From: CAYTOF01 sp964439435
Lineage (GTDB): Bacteria > Bacillota > Clostridia > Oscillospirales > QAMX01
Assembly: GCA_964439435.1 (NCBI GenBank)
Contig: CAYTOF010000018.1
Location: 1-32,931 of the forward strand
Reading direction: 5' to 3'
Length of the DNA stretch: 32,931 nt
Both the position numbers and the translations under genes were made by a program. Shown piece after piece: positions 31,564-32,931 of the stretch. Every line of letters starts with the position of its first letter. Position 1 is the first letter of the stretch. Under the pieces are notes generated by a model. That model was not told the DNA's origin. It did no database searches and saw only the letters and a list, made by a program, of their open reading frames with translations.

Positions 31564-32451
31564 CTATGCGTCAACTTTCACTGTGTATTTTTCGAGCAGA
31601 CAACAGGGGTGATAGGCAAGTTTTGCCGTTCTAAGCCCCGGATCTCCCACATCTTCTTCTCTGTTTATATAGTCCACTTCGGGCCCTGCAAACATGGAGG
31701 CAAAGTTGTTCACAAGCATCTGATATGAACCGTGAAAGCTCGTATCTGCCTTTTCTATATGCACAAAGAGCGTATCTCCACAAACTTCTCCTATTGAAAA
31801 GCCGACAACTTCCCCTTCAACATACAGAGCTCCGCCAATTTGCTTATAGAAATTGTAGTTGTCCAAAACTTCAAAAACCATCTTGCTTTCTTGCATCGCT
31901 ATATGGCTGTCTTTATCATAAGCAGAGGCATATGATTCATAAAACCTGCGGACATCTCCGATGTTTTCATCGGTAATTTTTTCAAATGCGTGATTTGGAT
32001 ATTGTCTTTTAAAGCGGTTGATGTGATTTCGCTGTCCGTTGTATTTTTTTCCGCGAAGCGTTCTGAGATCCTCGCTGTTATAGAGATAATCAAACCAATC
32101 GCGCTCGGGTTTCACTCTTACGTTCTCATAGTGATTTTTCAAAACTTCGACTTCATTTGCCGCAACGGAACAATAGGCAATGGCAATGTCGTTTTTGGCA
32201 CAGTACTTGTCTATCTCGGCAAGGGAATGTTCAATTTTGACACATGAAAGACAGGAAAAAGCGATTTCACCGTCGATATATCTCACTTTGAACACAAGAG
32301 AGCCATTTAAAACAGCAAATTCTGTCTCAAAATACCCTCTCCACATAAATGTGCCACCAATTGTATAGTCAGAAAATCTATTTCTCACACTTGAAAAATA
32401 CGAACGGACAGTTGGCATATCTTCAAGCGTAAGTTTTTTGAATACCAGCAT
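31564..32451 (-). CDS. DUF2156 / phosphatidylglycerol lysyltransferase C-terminal-type (GNAT-fold) protein
   Basis: The 295-residue protein matches the soluble double-GNAT domain found at the C-terminus of MprF-type lysyl-phosphatidylglycerol synthetases. Its features are the basic acceptor region KKYNGQRNHINRFKR, GGALYVEGEVVGFSIGE, and the ending YINREEDVGDPGLRTAKLAYHP. There are no membrane helices, so it is the stand-alone form, whose substrate (aminoacyl-tRNA dependent or simple acyl transfer) is uncertain. ATG 32451 has AAGGAGC four bases upstream; the frame back to 32490 has none. It is transcribed alone between its own promoter and terminator. Confidence 0.82.
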   Translation of the reverse strand: MLVFKKLTLEDMPTVRSYFSSVRNRFSDYTIGGTFMWRGYFETEFAVLNGSLVFKVRYIDGEIAFSCLSCVKIEHSLAEIDKYCAKNDIAIAYCSVAANEVEVLKNHYENVRVKPERDWFDYLYNSEDLRTLRGKKYNGQRNHINRFKRQYPNHAFEKITDENIGDVRRFYESYASAYDKDSHIAMQESKMVFEVLDNYNFYKQIGGALYVEGEVVGFSIGEVCGDTLFVHIEKADTSFHGSYQMLVNNFASMFAGPEVDYINREEDVGDPGLRTAKLAYHPCCLLEKYTVKVDA

Positions 32452-32525
32452 GAAAGCTCCTTGGCTATTTATAAGTTTATTTATATTCAATGTTCCGCAA
32501 ATCTTGTGGCTTATTTAAATAATTT

Positions 32526-32553
32526 ATCCGGCGGGGGAATAACCCCGCCGGAT
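32526..32553 (-). other. Strong hairpin at the predicted 5' end of the DUF2156-type transcript
   Basis: An 11-bp perfect GC-rich stem ATCCGGCGGGG / CCCCGCCGGAT (32526-32536 with 32543-32553) with loop GAATAA begins almost exactly where transcription from the 32558-32586 promoter should start. It may cap and stabilise the mRNA. It is not followed by a clean T run in either direction. The rest of the gap (32587-32763) holds nothing I recognise. Confidence 0.6.
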
Positions 32554-32557
32554 TGAT

Positions 32558-32586
32558 ATTATATCACATCCGTACATATTTCTCAA
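32558..32586 (-). promoter_or_regulatory. Promoter of the DUF2156-type gene
   Basis: Minus strand TTGAGA (32581-32586), a 17-base spacer and TATAAT (32558-32563) with an extended TG (TGATATAAT). Confidence 0.7.
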
Positions 32587-32763
32587 GTAGAGCTTTTCTG
32601 ACAAGGCCGCACATTTTCCCACACCTTCAAGGAGTTCTCATTGTATCTTATACCGCAAACAGCGAGGTGATTTGAGCGAGTGGGGATGAAAATATATCCG
32701 AGCGCTTGCTATTATTTTTAAAGTCGATAAATTCGACATCTCTGTTTTTTTATATGCTTTAAA

Positions 32764-32799
32764 ATAACCGAATTGCCTTGATTAAGACAATTCGGTTAT
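32764..32799 (-). terminator. Terminator of the rRNA-tRNA transcript
   Basis: A 12-bp perfect stem ATAACCGAATTG / CAATTCGGTTAT (32764-32775 with 32788-32799) starts one base after the CCA end of the tRNA. On the minus strand it runs into TTTAAAG. Confidence 0.85.
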
Positions 32800-32800
32800 A

Positions 32801-32876
32801 TGGCTCCCCCTGTTGGACTTGAACCAACGACCCTGCGGTTAACAGCCGCATGCTCTACCGACTGAGCTAAGGAGGA
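32801..32876 (-). tRNA. tRNA-Asn (anticodon GTT)
   Basis: A complete 76-base cloverleaf on the minus strand: acceptor TCCTCCT pairing with AGGGGGA, D arm TAGCTCAGTCGGTAGAGCA, anticodon loop CTGTTAA with GTT, T loop GTTCAAGTC and an encoded CCA end. It follows the 5S rRNA gene by a few bases, so it is the last member of the rRNA transcript. Confidence 0.96.
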
Positions 32877-32880
32877 GTGT

Positions 32881-32931
32881 AGGCATTGACCTATTTTCCC
32901 GGGCAGTCTCCCGCCAAGTATCGTCGGCACG
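32881..32931 (-). rRNA. 5S ribosomal RNA, 3' part (cut by the window edge)
   Basis: On the minus strand the last 51 bases read like the 3' half of a bacterial 5S rRNA: GACGATACTTGGCGGGAGAC, then CCCGGGAAAATAGGTCAATGCC. This matches the usual GATACT...GGGAAAGTAGGTC...GCC pattern. The exact 3' end is estimated. The remaining 5' part and presumably 23S and 16S lie beyond the right edge. Confidence 0.85.

Noticed and set aside
1..32931. Prophage, insertion sequence, CRISPR or defence system
   Set aside because: No transposase, integrase, phage structural gene, cas gene or regular repeat array was found on either strand.

Overview
The window looks like a chromosomal segment of an anaerobic, low-to-moderate GC Bacillota bacterium, most likely Clostridia-like. 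The signs are strong GGAGG-type ribosome binding sites, some TTG/GTG starts, many extended -10 promoters (TGnTATAAT), Gram-positive lipoproteins, an iron-sulfur type PurF, a type I-beta DAHP synthase and sulfur/redox genes typical of anaerobes. No mobile element, prophage or CRISPR array was seen. The species cannot be named from the sequence alone.

Layout. Positions 1-5100 hold the 3' end of a surface-anchored protein, a nitrilase-family hydrolase and four unrecognised membrane-anchored or lipoproteins. Positions 5100-12100 hold a carboxymuconolactone-decarboxylase/AhpD-like protein, a small unknown protein, a Gfo/Idh/MocA oxidoreductase, a Na/phosphate symporter with a PhoU domain, a dihydrolipoamide-dehydrogenase-like flavoprotein and a small membrane-anchored protein. 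Positions 12100-18300 hold purF and a carbohydrate block (GH16 enzyme, putative TIM-barrel hydrolase, GH2 beta-mannosidase-like enzyme). Positions 18378-19727 encode an MscS channel fused to a ParB-N-like domain.

The centrepiece is 19906-28407: an aromatic amino acid operon, aroF-tyrA-aroB-aroA-aroC-pheA-aroE/aroK-aroQ. It covers the common pathway from PEP + erythrose-4-phosphate to chorismate, plus the prephenate branches toward Phe and Tyr, and contains no trp gene. It is preceded by an unlisted 41-codon leader peptide in which 10 of 18 consecutive residues are Phe or Tyr and none is Trp. A strong intrinsic terminator follows, and mutually exclusive RNA pairings (1:2, 2:3, 3:4) can be traced by hand. 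This is a ribosome-mediated attenuator matched to the products of the operon. The N-terminal domain of AroF and the ACT domain of PheA suggest that allosteric control is layered on top.

Positions 28455-31435 hold a sulfur/redox unit: a four-domain disulfide reductase-rhodanese-TusA-DsrE protein behind an ArsR-type regulator with a palindrome over its promoter. The right end has a DUF2156-type (lysyl-phosphatidylglycerol synthetase C-terminal fold) protein and, on the minus strand, the end of an rRNA operon: 5S rRNA (cut by the window edge), tRNA-Asn(GTT) and a terminator.
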